Counted from the stretch's first letter, positions 47,928 to 59,886 are shown. The stretch: DNA of 64,000 nt from Strobilurus pachycystidiatus (GCA_019915135.1 JAHLMK010000005.1:434001-498000), one strand, 5' to 3'. The notes: generated by a model from the letters alone, not told the origin. Numbers and translations are program-made.

Positions 47928-48966
47928 TCATGACAGAGATGTTCGGTCTACAGCCGAGTTTCTGAAACTCGATTTGTCCTGCATGGAATCTATCACGAGG
48001 CGGGTAAGGTGGTGAGCAAGACACAGCGCGACGGGCTGGCGTACCATTATTCGATTTGTATTCCATCAGTGTTGCCGGTGGGAGATGCAGGACCCTCCTC
48101 AGAGTATCCCTGCAAGTCATTGTTAGCACTGCAAGGAGCTGCCACCCCCATTTAATATGACACCTACCTGATCTTCTCCCGAAGTTTGATATCTCCGTCG
48201 ACGCGATTCCACAGACTGACAATGTCTTCGTGTTGGCGCACGCTGATGGTGCAGCCGCATATCTCGGGCCACTCGGCGTCCTGCTCGGCGTCTGGGCGAC
48301 AGTCGTCGAACTGGTCGCCGATGATGGCGAGGACGAGGTCCTCCCAGAGTCGATCAGCGACGCCTTTCTTGAGGCGTATTATCCATTTGCCGCCGGTGAT
48401 GTTGAGGGGGTCCTCCCAGACGGGGCGGCGGATGCCGGAGTGGAATAGCAGATAGTCTGTGGTGGGCTGGAGAGAGGAAGGCGGAGAGAGGTGGGTCCAG
48501 AGGGACCAGAACGATTCAACCTGTTCAAAGTTCATCAGTGAGACGACAAGCCATGGCAGTGTTCTGGCCACTGACAGAGCTGAACGCTGAGATCTTTTTG
48601 ATGCCCTCCTCGTAGCTGGCAATCTTGTTCCCCGGCGCTCGTTGCTGTCGGAACCAGTATACCCAGCTGGAGCAGACAGTCAGATCGTGGCCCATGCTCG
48701 TGAATTGTACCACGAACATACGTGTTTCTGAGTGGATGCACGGTCATCGACCCGTTCGTCGACGAGCCGTTGGTCGGTGCTGCTTTTTCGGCGGACGTCG
48801 GCCGTTCTTCGACGGTTGTGGCGGCGACAGAGGTGGAAAAGTGTTTCGAGGACGCCAGGCGCGACCGGGTGCTCGGCGGGGCGGGGATGGTGGTCGCTGT
48901 GGCGGGCGATGCGGGCGAGTTGGCGAGGAATCGGGATTGGGAGTGATTTGAGAAGTAGTTGGCCAT
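47928..48966 (-). CDS. eIF4E type 2 (4EHP) cap-binding protein
   Basis: A cytosolic mRNA cap-binding protein of the 4EHP/eIF4E2 class, usually a translational repressor because it binds eIF4G poorly. The start MANYFSNHSQSRFLANSPAS opens a disordered Ser/Thr/Pro-rich extension of about 75 residues. The core reads 'NTWVYWFRQQRAPGNKIASY', 'SVESFWSLWTHL', 'RRPVWEDPLNITGGKWIIRL' (cap-stacking Trp followed by Glu), 'VADRLWEDLVLAIIGDQF' and 'IRDTLRRVLHLPPATLMEYK', close to the animal eIF4E2 sequence at the same place. The last exon, after a 3' splice at 'gatag', adds 'DSMQDKSSFRNS' and ends at 47928. About 265 aa. Confidence 0.92.
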
Positions 48967-49055
48967 GAATACGTTAGAAAATAAAAATGACGAGTGAGTG
49001 CCGGGAACAGAGTGCCTGGGCCCGGCCGCTTTCCCTTTCCCTTTCAAGTCCCTCT

Positions 49056-50154
49056 ATGATGAAGCTCACTCTCCGGCCAGAATTCCGCCTGTGGCCGCTC
49101 TCCTCGTTCCTCTCCCTCCTCGACATCAAAACAGGCGTGACCGTCGTTCTCCTCTTCGCTGTGCGCCTTCCCTGTCGTCTTCGCCCGACGTCCAGCTCAT
49201 CTATTCCACAGCTTTTCAACAAGGTCGCGGGCATATATGGCATCATCGCCGGCGCGACTGGCGCATCCTTCTCGTGGGCCCAGGGCACCATGTACCTCTA
49301 CTCGGTCGTGGCTCTCTACGCGCTCTACAGAGGCTTGATGGCCGTCAGAGACGTGCGCACTACGCCTGCACCGTTACTCCGTGTCCCAGCTGACCAGCTC
49401 GCTGCAGGAGGACCCCAAGCACACGCTCTATTTCGCCCACTTTTACTTTGCCGACCACGTCGTGTCCACCGCGTGGACCATCTATTTCGCTGTCGACTGG
49501 TGGCTGCAACCCCATGACGGCCAGCGCCCGGAATACTCTCCAGCGCAGCAACAGATCATAGACGGTGCCATCCTCTCGTCTGACCCGCTCACCGACGACG
49601 AGCGCGCCGCCGCCGCCATGCTTATCTGGAACCAAGAAAAGCGCTTTGCCATGACCGTGATCATTCTCTCTTGGATATCCAAGGTATGTACACACACTTC
49701 CTCCCTTCCTTTTCTGTTTCTCACCGTCGCGTTGTAGATCTACTTCATTGTCCTCATCTACTCCTACGCGATGCACCTCCGCACGGGCTCGTATCGCAAG
49801 CTCTCTCCCCGCTCTCGCCACCTTCCCAACGCCTCTCTCAATGCTAATACGTACGAGTCTGCCCTCGGCTACGGTGAAGACGACGACGCCGAAATAGAAG
49901 ACTTTTACCGCAATCCCGTGCGGACGCCAAACACCGCCAATTCCATCTCTAGCTTTGCCGACTTTGTCAATGCGCCACCAGGGCGACCCAGGCGCGGCAA
50001 GCCATCAGGGTTAGCACAGAGTCAAGGAGAGGACGAAGTGTTGTTCGAGGACGATGAGATGACGTACACGTCTAGTTCGCGGGGACATTCCAAGTTGGGC
50101 ACAGACGAGGGCAGTACTGGGAGCAGGACGAGCGACGAGCGTGCTACACGATGA
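49056..50154 (+). CDS. KEI1: inositolphosphorylceramide synthase regulatory subunit Kei1
   Basis: A Golgi membrane subunit required by the IPC synthase Aur1 in fungal sphingolipid synthesis. Four exons (49056-49160, 49212-49352, 49390-49683, 49738-50154) give 318 aa. The membrane part has helices at 'SLLDIKTGVTVVLLFALFNK', 'VAGIYGIIAGATGASFSWAQ', 'YFAHFYFADHVVSTAWTIYF' and 'FAMTVIILSWISKIYFIVLI', matching the Kei1 (DUF1753) family. The C-terminal 120 residues are acidic, Ser/Thr-rich and presumably cytosolic. A second Met follows directly, so the start could be 49059. It shares an 89-bp promoter with the 4EHP gene. Confidence 0.88.
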
Positions 50155-50239
50155 TCAAACATTCCTTTTACTAATTGCAATCTGTTCTCACATCCATACA
50201 TCTATTTATTCCTTCTGTATGCATATAATACGACGGTGT

Positions 50240-50925
50240 CTATTTGGTGAACTTGAGAGAGACAGAGTTGACGCAGTGTCGTTCATCGGCTGGCGCGGGT
50301 TAGCTAAAGGGCTGACTGGAGAGAAGGGCAACTTACTTGGTGTGTTGAATCCTTCTCCCTTGAAGACATGTCCCAAATGGCCGCCACAAGCGGCGCATGT
50401 TATCTCGATGCGCGTCATTCCAAAGGTCCTATCTTCGTGGCGGATCACCGTGCCCGGGATAGCGTCGAAGAACGCCGGCCATCCACACCCACTCTGCAGT
50501 CCAGTAAGTATGAGCACAAACCGGCATCCATGATCACATACGTTGAACTTGGTGGTGCTCTTGTACAAAGGCGTTCCGCATCCAGCACAACCTACAGGTG
50601 TGAACCTTCACACGTCATTGCGTTTAGATTCGGAGACTTACCATACACCCCGTCCTCCTTGTGTTTGTCATACTCCCCAGTCCCAGGGCGTTCAGTTCCT
50701 TTCTCGCGGAGTACGCGGAACTGATGGTAGATGATCAGCTCGGTGGCCAGATGTGAGTAGTATGTATACCTGTTCCTTGGAGAGAACAGCCCTCCATTCG
50801 CCTTCGGACTTGGTAACGGGTGCGGGGGCGTCGGACATGTTGCGATAGAAAGGGATCCGGGCGAGATGACTGGGTTTTTGTACTAGACGAATGGCTGTGC
50901 GTGGCAGTAGCGACTTAACAAGCAT
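50240..50925 (-). CDS. methionine-R-sulfoxide reductase (MsrB)
   Basis: Repairs oxidised methionine (R epimer) in proteins using thioredoxin. The first Met at 50925 gives a basic, hydroxylated presequence (MLVKSLLPRTAIRLVQKPSH) suited to mitochondria; an in-frame Met at 50838 (MSDAPAPVTKS) would give a cytosolic form, so dual targeting is plausible. Family motifs are 'GVYGCAGCGTPLYKSTTKFN', 'SGCGWPAFFDAIPG', 'ITCAACGGHLGHVF' (the two CxxC zinc pairs) and, after an intron, 'DERHCVNSVSLKFTK' with the catalytic cysteine. It diverges from the glutathione transferase gene with 155 bp between starts. Confidence 0.94.
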
Positions 50926-51080
50926 ATGCGTGTATTAGGGCATCAATCACCACGGTCGGAGCGATCATCGTCTGAGTCAATCCTCCGATCAGTTATGCTT
51001 CATACACGTGACGACACTACTACTTAAGCTGACCTTGGCCCCCTCGGTTCCGCACTCTTTCTCGTGGATTCGAGCCACCA

Positions 51081-51894
51081 ATGGACGCCTCTCAGCCTAT
51101 CGTCTTCTATGATATAGCCTCTGGGCCGCCAGTGACTTGCTACGCACCAAATCCTTGGAAAACACGGTCAGTTTCCCCACGCGCGCTTGGACGGAATGCG
51201 AATTTCGATCTGATATTGCGTGATTGATGACAGATATGCGTTGAACTTCAAGGGCGTGCACTACCAGACCGAGTGGGTCGAGCTGCCCGATGTCACCAAC
51301 GTCCGCAAAAAGCTCGGCCCAGCCCCGAATCGTGTGCATAGGGACGGAAGCTCATTCCACACCCTCCCAATCATCAAGGATCTCTCCACAGGCGAGATTA
51401 TTGGAGATTCATTCGAGATTGCGTTATACCTCGATAGAGCATACCCCGACGCGCCTACCCTATTCCCCCCTTCGACGGTAGGCCTCCATGCTGCGTTCAA
51501 TACGCAAGTGGATGCCGTCTTCACACAACACGTCATACTCTGCGTCCAGGGCATGCCTTTCAACCCGGAGACCGCAGAAATATCCAAAAATACATTCTGC
51601 TGGAGGGCAGGGAGGGAGAAGTGGGAAGAGCTTACTGTGGAGGGAGAGGATAGAGTGAGGACGCTTCAGGCATTCGAAGACGCGCTCGGCAATTTGGCCA
51701 AGGCATACAAGCATGGGAATGGCCCTTTCCTGGAGGGAGGAAATGCGTCGTATGCAGACATAATCGTCGGGGCTTGGCTGAAGTTCATGAAGGCAACGCT
51801 GAGGGAGAAGGAATGGAGGGATTTAACAATGTGGCAGGATGGCTTGTGGGGAAGGATCCATGAAGCAATGGAGAAATATGCTAAAGTCAAGTAG
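51081..51894 (+). CDS. glutathione transferase, fungal LigE/FuA-like class
   Basis: Two exons (51081-51166 and 51234-51894) give 248 aa. The N-terminal thioredoxin-like domain has 'IVFYDIASGPPVTCYAPNPW', 'TRYALNFKGVHYQTEWVELP', 'HTLPIIKD' with the cis-proline, and 'GDSFEIALYLDRAYP', where the 'DSFEI' glutathione-binding turn is expected. The all-helical C-terminal domain follows ('GNGPFLEGGNASYADIIVGA'). The N-terminal signature resembles the basidiomycete group related to bacterial beta-etherase LigE, linked to handling of lignin-derived aromatics; this class assignment is from memory and less sure than the fold. Confidence 0.88.
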
Positions 51895-51947
51895 GCGTCA
51901 CCAATATACCAACTCGTCTGGGCGGCTTGCTCAGTAATTCGACTACC

Positions 51948-53029
51948 CTATCCAACCCACTTTCCATTGAGTCCAGCAACCTCACCATGAGCTACCCGGG
52001 CTCCGTCAATAGAAACACCCCCCGTGGCATCCTCTTCAGGAATTTGTAGATTCAATGAGGAGCACTTTCCGATGAAGCTCTCCGGAAGCGGTGCACGGAT
52101 ACCAAGTCGGAACCGTTTGTGTCCACCAGAAGATCTGAATCGCTGAGAGTACTTCGGACGAAGTTCACCAGACCATAAAGAGCGCAACTCACATTCATAG
52201 AGACATAAGACGAATGCAAGAAGAGGTCGCTTGAGGAGCTATCGATGAGGGGACCATACAAGTCGTCTCCGACTATTGGAACTGGCATCGATGCCCGTAA
52301 GCCGCGATACATACGAGAGAGTCTGTCTTTGACGAACCTCCCAAATAACGCGCCAAATGAACGCGAATCTGATGCTTATGTCCTGTCACAAGGCTCAAGC
52401 GAAGCAAGGAATACTTGTCAGACTATGGGCACAGCATCAGAAGAATAGCAGACACGATATTGAATGAGCACGAACCGTGCTCACAGCCTCCCAAGATGTG
52501 ATACATTCCTTCCCTTTGTTCTTAGAGATGGAAACCCGTCCGTCCTCGACTTGCAAAGCCTGTCGAATGGTGCCCTTAGGTTCGGCGGGAACTCCGTGGA
52601 CGAGGGCGAGGTAGGTTTTCTCGATATCGCCTGTCTGAAACTGCCGAGAAAGTTCGCGGGCCATCGATGGATTTGCCGCTAGCATGAGACAGCCCGTCGT
52701 TCGCTGCAAGTAAACATTGAGTACAACAGTGCTTACTGTTCCTCGTCATTTGTCCTACCTTATCAAGACGATGCACAGACTGAAGATCATGTTTGTAGCC
52801 GTAGTCTTCCCTAATCTCTATTCGAAAGAAATTCAGAGGGTATGATGCACTTGAAATCATACTCACTATTCAGGACAGCTTTAAGCGGGTCATCTGCCTT
52901 TTCTGAGCTCTGACTGACGAGTCCCGCGGGTTTATTGATGACCACGAGCGCCTTGTCGATATATATGGCAGGATTTTTGAACCTAGGAGTGGTCAACCGA
53001 CGGACGGTACCGCGTAAGCCATGGATCAT
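51948..53029 (-). CDS. RluA-family RNA pseudouridine synthase, probably mitochondrial
   Basis: Converts uridine to pseudouridine in rRNA or tRNA. The start MIHGLRGTVRRLTTPRFKNP is basic and could target mitochondria. The core follows: 'IYIDKALVVINKPAGLVSQ', then 'LQSVHRLDK' joined by splicing to 'RTTGCLMLAAN', where the HRLD Asp is the catalytic nucleophile, 'IEKTYLALVHGVPAEPKG', and 'TGHKHQIRVHLARYLG' joined to 'VPIVGDDLYGPL'. The C-terminal exon holds 'FIGKCSSLNLQIPEEDA'. It is convergent with the glutathione transferase (53 bp between stops) and divergent from the deaminase. The target RNA is unknown. Confidence 0.9.
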
Positions 53030-53298
53030 GGACGTTCGAGGTCAAGTTTTTCGCGCTCACGTGCACCTTTGCAGCTTGATCCGGAACCACAACTTGCCAT
53101 CCTAAAGCCGTACTCACAGCTTTGCCTCTCGTCATCAAGATACCCCGAGTCTTTGTTTCTGATCCTGCTCTCGCCGTAGTATTGATTCGCCATAGCGTCC
53201 AGTCAATTCTGATGTGAGTCATGTATGTACCGCATGCGCAATATAAGTACGTTGACTCTCGGAACATATATCCAGACACTGAAGACCGGATACCTCTA

Positions 53299-54408
53299 AT
53301 GGATCCCAAAATATCTTCCTTATCTGGGCCAGCCTTGGCGGCGCTCAACTCTCTCACACCGTCTCAGCTGGCCTTTATCAAGAAGCTCCCTAAGGCTGAG
53401 CTTCACGCTCACCTTAATGGATCTATCCCTCTGCACGTACTCTACGAACTTGCATCAGAGGCGGGTGTGACGCTGCCCAGCGTTCACACCGAGCTCGACA
53501 CCATCTCGGACTTCTTCAACCTATTTCCGGCCATCTATGCCCTTACGAACACCACCCCTGCTCTCGCCAAGATAGCCCGCGCGGTTCTCGCAGAGTTCTT
53601 AGATGGACCGGAGCCGCAGTGCGACTATCTTGAGCTCCGAAGCACACCAAAGGCTACGGAATCGATGAGCAGGCGGGATTATGTAGAGGCCGTCTTGGAC
53701 GAAGTGGAGAAATACCCTTCGAGTCGCGCAGCCTTGATAGTCAGTCTTGATCGTCGGATGGACGAAAGCACAGCATCTGAGTGTATCCGGATTGCCAGTG
53801 ACATGAAGGCGCAAGGCCGGAGGGTGGTTGGCGTCGACCTGTGTGGAGATCCGCTCGCTGGCGACGTTGACATGTTCTGTCGACTACTCACAGAAGCAAA
53901 ACATAACGGCTTGAGCGTAACTGTGCACATCGCAGAGGTAGTTCCTCCAAATCTTTGGCTGCTTTGACTCCTGCTCACAAATGATCAAGACGTCCTCCAA
54001 TCCGGCTGCTGAGACTCTGAAGTTTCTGGCGATCCCTCCAGACCGCCTGGGGCATGCGACCTTCTTGAATGCTGAGGCACAAGATATCGTGATCAAACAA
54101 AAGATCCCCATCGAGATCTGTATCTCCTCTAATCTCCTGGCCAAAACCGTGGACTCGTTGGATGCGCACCATATACTAGGCTACCTCAGGCAAGGACATC
54201 CCATCTCCATCTGCGTAAGCATCCAGATTTTTGTCTGTAAAGAGACTGACAACACATCTCGTAGACGGATGACATTCTTCCATTCAGAAATTCCCTCCTT
54301 ACCGAGTACGCTTTCCTCATGGCTGCGCCGCCATTTGGTCTTGCGCTAAGTGAGGATGAGGTGCAGAAGATAGCAGCGATGAGCATGAGCTCAAGATTCG
54401 GTCAATAG
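53299..54408 (+). CDS. adenosine deaminase-like (ADAL/N6-methyl-AMP deaminase type)
   Basis: A zinc deaminase of the ADAL branch, which acts on N6-methyl-AMP and related nucleotides rather than adenosine in characterised members. Three exons (53299-53937, 53990-54214, 54265-54408) give 335 aa. Zinc and catalytic motifs are in order: 'KAELHAHLNGSIPL' (HxH with the ADAL-type N-G-S), 'VVGVDLCGDPLAGD', 'VTVHIAE' followed by splicing, 'ICISSNLLAK' and 'TDDILPFRNSLLTEY' (metal-binding Asp pair). The upstream Met at 53221 is rejected because the family begins near 'LSGPALAALNSLTPSQLAFI'. Confidence 0.93.
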
Positions 54409-54485
54409 AGATTCCATTCATTCCATTCTTCTCGTCTAGATGCCATCATGGACTAAGTACGCGCTCTTTCAATTGCAAAACATCT

Positions 54486-56136
54486 CTAATCGTACACAGC
54501 CTCCGGATAGTCATTGTATCCCTTCCTCTGTCCCTCCAGAGGAACATCGGGGCCAAATCCATAGATTGTCTTGAAGTCTAAAGCCATGCTTAGCTCCTTC
54601 CCGTATCGAACACGCTTCACTAGATCTAATATCAAATTAGCCGTGTTCGAACGAAGGCTACCTTCACGACGTACCTGGATTCACGATGAATGGTACGCCA
54701 ATCTCCACAGCGTCGATCTTGCCAGCGGAAATGAGCTGAGCGGACTCCTCTGGTAGCATGCCGACATTGAGGAAAAAGGGTACGTTCTTCACGTCCTTAC
54801 GGTAGCTCTCGAAGACGTCGTGGATAGTGGCACGGGGGACGTCTGGTGTGCGGTGAGTGGACTGGCCTGAGCCTACTAGGACGTCGAGTCATGTACGGAC
54901 CATCATAGATCACTTCCAAGAGAGGACTCCATCGACACAAGCAGATGTACGCAAGTGGCAGTTTGTCAGCCTCGGAAACAACGTACGAATACGAGGCCAG
55001 AGTTTCTTCGAGAGGCATTCTATAACGAATCAGCTTGGAAGATACGAGGAAATCGTGTAGTAGGAGACCCACCCCATGTCGTTATATCCGCCGCACGGCG
55101 AAAACTTGATACCTACTCTGCCTTCTCCAAAGACCTCGACGCAGGCCTTCAAGATCTCGAGCGCAAACTTGGCTCGGCTTTCAACGGATCCACCCCATGA
55201 GTCTGTGCGCTGGTTGCTACTGGAATCGAGGAACTGATGGATGAGGTATCCATTGGCGCCGTGAACTATGATAATGCTTCAGAAATTTTCTACTTTGAAG
55301 GAGATATACTTACGTTCAACGCCGTCGAAGCCTGCCTTCTTTGCGTTAATGGCTCCTTGCTTGAACAGATCGACTATCTCCTGCGGATCCGGGATCTCTG
55401 TGGGCTAGAGAGACGAATGGGTCAAGTTACAATGTAACTGACTGGAAGGCCCTCTTACTGTAACGTAACCCGGATAACCGGGCAGTAAACGGAATTTCTC
55501 CTTGTCTCGTGCCCCGATGGCTGATGGTGCGAGGACCGGCTATCCTAGAATTTAGAGAGATGTTGATGATAAGCATGAAGAATCTCAAACACCTTGCCAA
55601 TATTTAAAGGCATATCGGGATGACACACTCGTCCAGCATGCCACAACTGGAAGGAGATGTTTCAGAGGAGCAATATACAGTGTTGTTAATGCTCGTACCT
55701 GGCCAAATATGAGCGTGCCTTTTTCGTGAACGGCGTCTGTGATCGTCTTCCAGGCCGCGATGTGTTCTTCAGTGTGCAAGCATGGAGCGTTGGCCCATTC
55801 TGTTCTAGGAAGAGACTGTCTGTCAATACGGCGCGCATTTCGAGGCGCGATCAGCCTTAGGCTCACCCGAAGTAAGTGACTGGGATTGCCTCTGTGATGA
55901 GAAGACCAGCCTCGGCACGTTGCAAGTAATGTTCTGTAGTGCAGGATCGATGGTGCGGACAAAGGTAACAGGGTGTCCACCACACCTTTCATGAGCTCAT
56001 TAGGCACAGTCGTAGGAACAGCCCGATTGCGCGTCAATGCAGCCAAGGTAAGGCGATTGGGTATAGTGAGGACACCCGAGCCAAGCTTCAGCGGCTCGAA
56101 CAAGGCAGCTACATTCGCAGGAGGGGCGAGGGACAT
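54486..56136 (-). CDS. NADH:flavin oxidoreductase of the old yellow enzyme family
   Basis: An FMN-dependent ene-reductase. The start MSLAPPANVAALFEPLKLGS leads to 'LTIPNRLTLAALTRNRA', typical of the first barrel strand, then 'ITEAIPVTYFGTEWANAP', 'LIFGQLWHAGRVCHPDMPLN' and the substrate-binding 'VHGANGYLIHQFLDSSSNQR' with 'TDSWGGSVESRAKFALEIL'. The end reads 'VPLEGQRKGYNDYPEAVYD'. At least six introns interrupt it, one of which (within the 54860-54900 region) seems only about 34 nt long. Substrates in the cell are unknown; fungal paralogues often work in secondary metabolism or detoxification. Confidence 0.92.
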
Positions 56137-56728
56137 TGTTATCAGAAGATCAGAGAATTGCTGGGGAAATGATGTCGATTCGTATGTTCATCCAGGCCTT
56201 TATAACAGTGCTAGCCTGAGATTGTGACATATCCATCTGACATGATATCCAGCCCAAAAGTTGGGCGCTTTGTAATATCTGCCAACACGGTGGTTGTTTT
56301 GTGGTAAACATCTGGATTCTGTGGTATACAGTCTATGCATCCTGCATGGGTTGACATAAGTGACGTGATGTAAAAACCCGTGAGTGTGCGTGGCGGGCGG
56401 CGAAAGACCTTGCGAATCGATTTCGAACATACCTGTTGGCCGACCACGAGTCGATATACTTAAAAGAGATTGTTTCAAAGGCGCGCCCCGGAATGTCTGG
56501 ACGGTTCGCAAAGTGCCAAGCTGCATCGGAAGACTTCCCGGGCCAGGAACTTCAAGTCTCAGACTTGAAGCCTGAGCGTTGTGATCAAAGTGACATTGAG
56601 TCGCCTACTGGACTGAGCGCTGACATATACATTCGGGCTACATAGATAAAAATACAATGCGGGTCAATCAATCAGTGTATGCAAATCCGTGGTATAGAAT
56701 GAGACGACTCCACCTCAGGTCAGAGGCA
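56137..56728. other. intergenic, about 0.59 kb
   Basis: Promoter of the old-yellow-enzyme gene and 3' flank of the next gene. No further feature is supported. Confidence 0.5.
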
Positions 56729-57439
56729 TCAAGATTCGCGCACAGGCTCTTCTACCCCTAATATCAGCCTCTTGATCTCTCTTTCGACGATATAGAGACC
56801 CTCTCTCCTCAACGCGCCCATCCACGGGGATGGAACCATTCCCAAGTCGTGCAGGCGCATGTAGACATCCTCCACCAATCCGTCATGCCATTCGGGCTCT
56901 GATGCACAGAGATGAAAGAGGGCCCGAGCCAAAGTGGAGGCAGCTGAGTCCCCTTTGAAGCGGAAGTTGGGTTCGGGTATCCCTGAATCATCAGAGTCGT
57001 CTGCTGGTGGTAGTGAGTAGATGCCCGAGCCAGGCAGGACTTGGACCGGTCTCGGTCTACGGGGGATGTTTGCCGCGGTTGGTTGTATAGGGCCTTTGGC
57101 GTGCATGTACTGTCGTGCAGGTACATAGCGCAAATACGGGCGCGGAAAAGGTGATGATGATGAGGAGGAGGAGGAGTACACAGGAGAGGGAGGGCGGAGG
57201 GCGGGCCTCTTATTGCGGGGTAATGACGATGTGGACGTCTCTGAGTCTGAGGATGAGGATGAGTCGTCAGGGATATTGTCCGATTCGGTGTCGGGAGTGG
57301 GAATCTGTGTGGCCCGACGACGACGTGGTAGATTGCTGATGTGCGGCCCAAGATGGCCTTTGGCAGCAGCAGGGAAGATGACATGCACGATTGGAGCAGC
57401 GAGCAGGCCATCGCTGGACGAAGATGGGCTGGGAATCAT
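56729..57439 (-). CDS. unknown Ser/Pro-rich protein with folded C-terminus
   Basis: A single-exon 236-residue protein of no family I recognise. The first 120 residues are low-complexity (poly-Ser, Pro, Arg-rich: 'NLPRRRRATQIPTPDTESDN', with two Ser runs). The C-terminal 85 residues look folded and helical: 'SAASTLARALFHLCASEPEW', 'HDGLVEDVYMRLHDLGM' and 'EGLYIVEREIKRLILGVEEP'. The clean frame and coherent C-terminus argue for a real gene. A possible intron just upstream (near 57470-57510) would lie in the 5' leader. Confidence 0.7.
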   Translation of the reverse strand: MIPSPSSSSDGLLAAPIVHVIFPAAAKGHLGPHISNLPRRRRATQIPTPDTESDNIPDDSSSSSDSETSTSSLPRNKRPALRPPSPVYSSSSSSSSPFPRPYLRYVPARQYMHAKGPIQPTAANIPRRPRPVQVLPGSGIYSLPPADDSDDSGIPEPNFRFKGDSAASTLARALFHLCASEPEWHDGLVEDVYMRLHDLGMVPSPWMGALRREGLYIVEREIKRLILGVEEPVRES

Positions 57440-58021
57440 GTTGACGTGTAGGCAGGATCTCTTGACTAGAGGTTAGGGTTGGAATATCATCGCAAGAGTC
57501 AAACTCACTGCTGAGTATTGTTGAGGTGGCTGCCCGGTGGTGGTAACGATGAGAGGAGCGTATACGTCGATCAATCACGCAGGGCCTATAATAGTACAGG
57601 GGCCAACGGAATCAAAAGCGGAATATCCTCTCTCTGAATCCTACTGTAAGTATGGGAGCGGTGCGGGGGATGGAACGTTGAAGGAACCCAACACGCTTTA
57701 TAGGCACTTGACAAGCAGGCCTTGTCCGCGTGTTTCCGAGGATGTATCGTGTTTGCCGTGTGAATTCGGACATAGGTACAGAGGCGTGTAGTTCGTGCGT
57801 TCGCCTTCTGTGATTTTCATTTCGCCGAGAATCACAATACCCCACGGCGCCACGGATTTTCATCTCCGTGATAGGGCGAGCACTCAGCAGGCGCGTGTAT
57901 ATTCATCTACTTTGGGATAGGTACTCATCATGATGGGCAGCCTGGGCACTTATAACAATACCGAAAATCCGGCTTCTAAAGAGACGAGCACTACAGGACT
58001 GTTCTGTTTCACGCTTTAGTA
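57440..58021. other. intergenic, about 0.58 kb
   Basis: Nothing supported other than the 5' leader of the unknown gene and the 3' flank of the DUF4139 gene. Confidence 0.5.
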
Positions 58022-59886
58022 TTACAAGCCCAGAATTGACACTACACTCGCAGTGGAAACCTCCCATTGTAGCATCAAACCAAGCTTCCCTTGCGCCGGG
58101 ACCTTGCAGGCAAATGTCACCCGCCCAGTCTTGCCTGGCGTCTTTCCGTCATCAGATTCCTGGTCTCCATGGTCCCATCTCGCAACTACGCCCTCCTGCA
58201 CATGCACGTCTGCTTCGGCCCGAGCCAACGGAGGAGCAATCAATTTCACGTTGATCTGCTCATCCTCCGATACGGGAATCTGCTCAAGGATCCTGAGATT
58301 CTCAACGACCGTGTCTGGCTTGGTGTTGTAGATAGAGACGCGCTGCGTGTAGAGATGCACGGAGGACTTGTTGTAGAACCCAGTCTTCGACGTCTGGATG
58401 ATTCGGTTGTGGTATGTCACTCGGATGCTCGAGTCGACGCTGTCGAAAGTTAACTCAAAGTGTATGTAAACAGAGAAACGATTACTTACCCAAGCGGACA
58501 GTCGAATGTCTCTTTAGGACTTATGCCCTTCAAAGACGTCAGTGAGATGAACCTCCCATCCACATAGATACTAGCCCGCCCAGGCAACAGCGTGTACTCG
58601 GAGGAATTTTGAATACGCGCATTCAAGTGCACCTTGGGGTCAACCTTCGGAACGCAGATCCACGACATGTTCGCGTCGAGGTCTAATTGTGTGATGGTGA
58701 ACGTGCGCTCGCTTCCGTCAGCGGGGATGCTGATTAGCCCCGGGACGCGGTATGTCGCCCCAACGTGTCCTTTGGATGTGATGTACGATCCGATGCCGTC
58801 CATAGCTTCTGCGTGTTCGAGTTCGAACTCTTCGTCCTCGTCTTCAACTTCAGCTTCGATATCCAACAAGCGCCTGTGCCTCATAGCGCCGCCACGGCCG
58901 AGACCACGAGGCTGAGCAGGCTGGGCAACGGAAAGCTTCCAAGCGGACAGTGTCGGGACCTCGACGCCAAAGGAAGGCTCAATGGTCTCCAAGGTCACTG
59001 GAACGTCGTCCCAGGACTACAGAGTAGCGTGTCATTCTGAGCTCTGAGCATTGAGGAAAGAATGACTTGCCTCTCCGGACTTCTGATAGATGTTAGCCTT
59101 GTACTTGATGACAACTGGCTTTTTAGGCGAAAGCATGTTTACGCGTATTTCGTAGCTGGCAGTCCAATGTGCGCGTTTGACAGCTAAATACAGACAAGGT
59201 CAACGGTACATACCATAAATGAAGACCAACTGTACCTCGCTTGCCTCTTCGGCAACGACGCCAACAGAAGCACGATTTCTCAGTGCGTCATTACCCTCCG
59301 ATGCTTTCCTGAGGGCCTCCTGTTCAATCTTGATATCTGCGTCCAGTTGCGCGCTTTCTTCCTTCAGAGTCAGAATAATCTTGTCGAGTTCGTCTCCGGT
59401 GGTCTCATAATAGTTGACGATGTCTTTAAGCGCGGCGGGCTCTACGTGCTCGACGCTCATAGTATCTAGATATCCATCCAGGGCCTTGCGGGATGTCGAA
59501 GCACGTGTCAAGGCCTTCTGAACAGCCCCGCGCTTAGCGCTTAGCTGTTCAAGTTTAGGGGAGGTGGACGGCGGTGACTCCTCGTCTATGAGCTGTAGAG
59601 TCACATCGTGGATTGTCGCTGTGCCACGACCTTCGACCCTTCAAGGCAATGAGATAGGGGGTAGAGTTCAAAAAATTCGTTCGTACCTCAAGGATTCAGG
59701 GTCCAAAGTATTGGGCAATCCAGAAAGGTGTACTTGATTCTGTCCTGCTTCGACTTTGAACTTACACAGCCGAGTGATCTCTGCTCGTTGAGTGTACAGG
59801 CGGACTTTGGTAATCTTCGTGTCGAATTTCGCGACCAGCTCTATGACGTGGATCCCTTCGGCGGTGGCGATGCTTTCAGAGTCCAT
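58022..59886 (-). CDS. DUF4139/DUF4140 domain protein
   Basis: A cytosolic protein of a family widespread in fungi and bacteria (N-terminal DUF4140, C-terminal DUF4139), without an established activity. The start MDSESIATAEGIHVIELVAK precedes 'ITKVRLYTQRAEITRLCKF' and 'QVHLSGLPNTLDPESLR', the DUF4140 signature. A coiled-coil segment follows ('DELDKIILTLKEESAQLDAD'), then the beta-rich DUF4139 part: 'HWTASYEIRVNM', 'VPVTLETIEPSFGVEVPTLS', 'ASIYVDGRFISLTSLKGISP' and 'YHNRIIQTSKTGFYNKSS'. An acidic insert rich in Glu ('EVEDEDEEFELEHAE') breaks the C-terminal domain. Confidence 0.9.

Noticed and set aside
47683..48015. Plus-strand 110-codon open frame
   Set aside because: Overlaps the last exon of the 4EHP gene on the opposite strand and has no homology signal.
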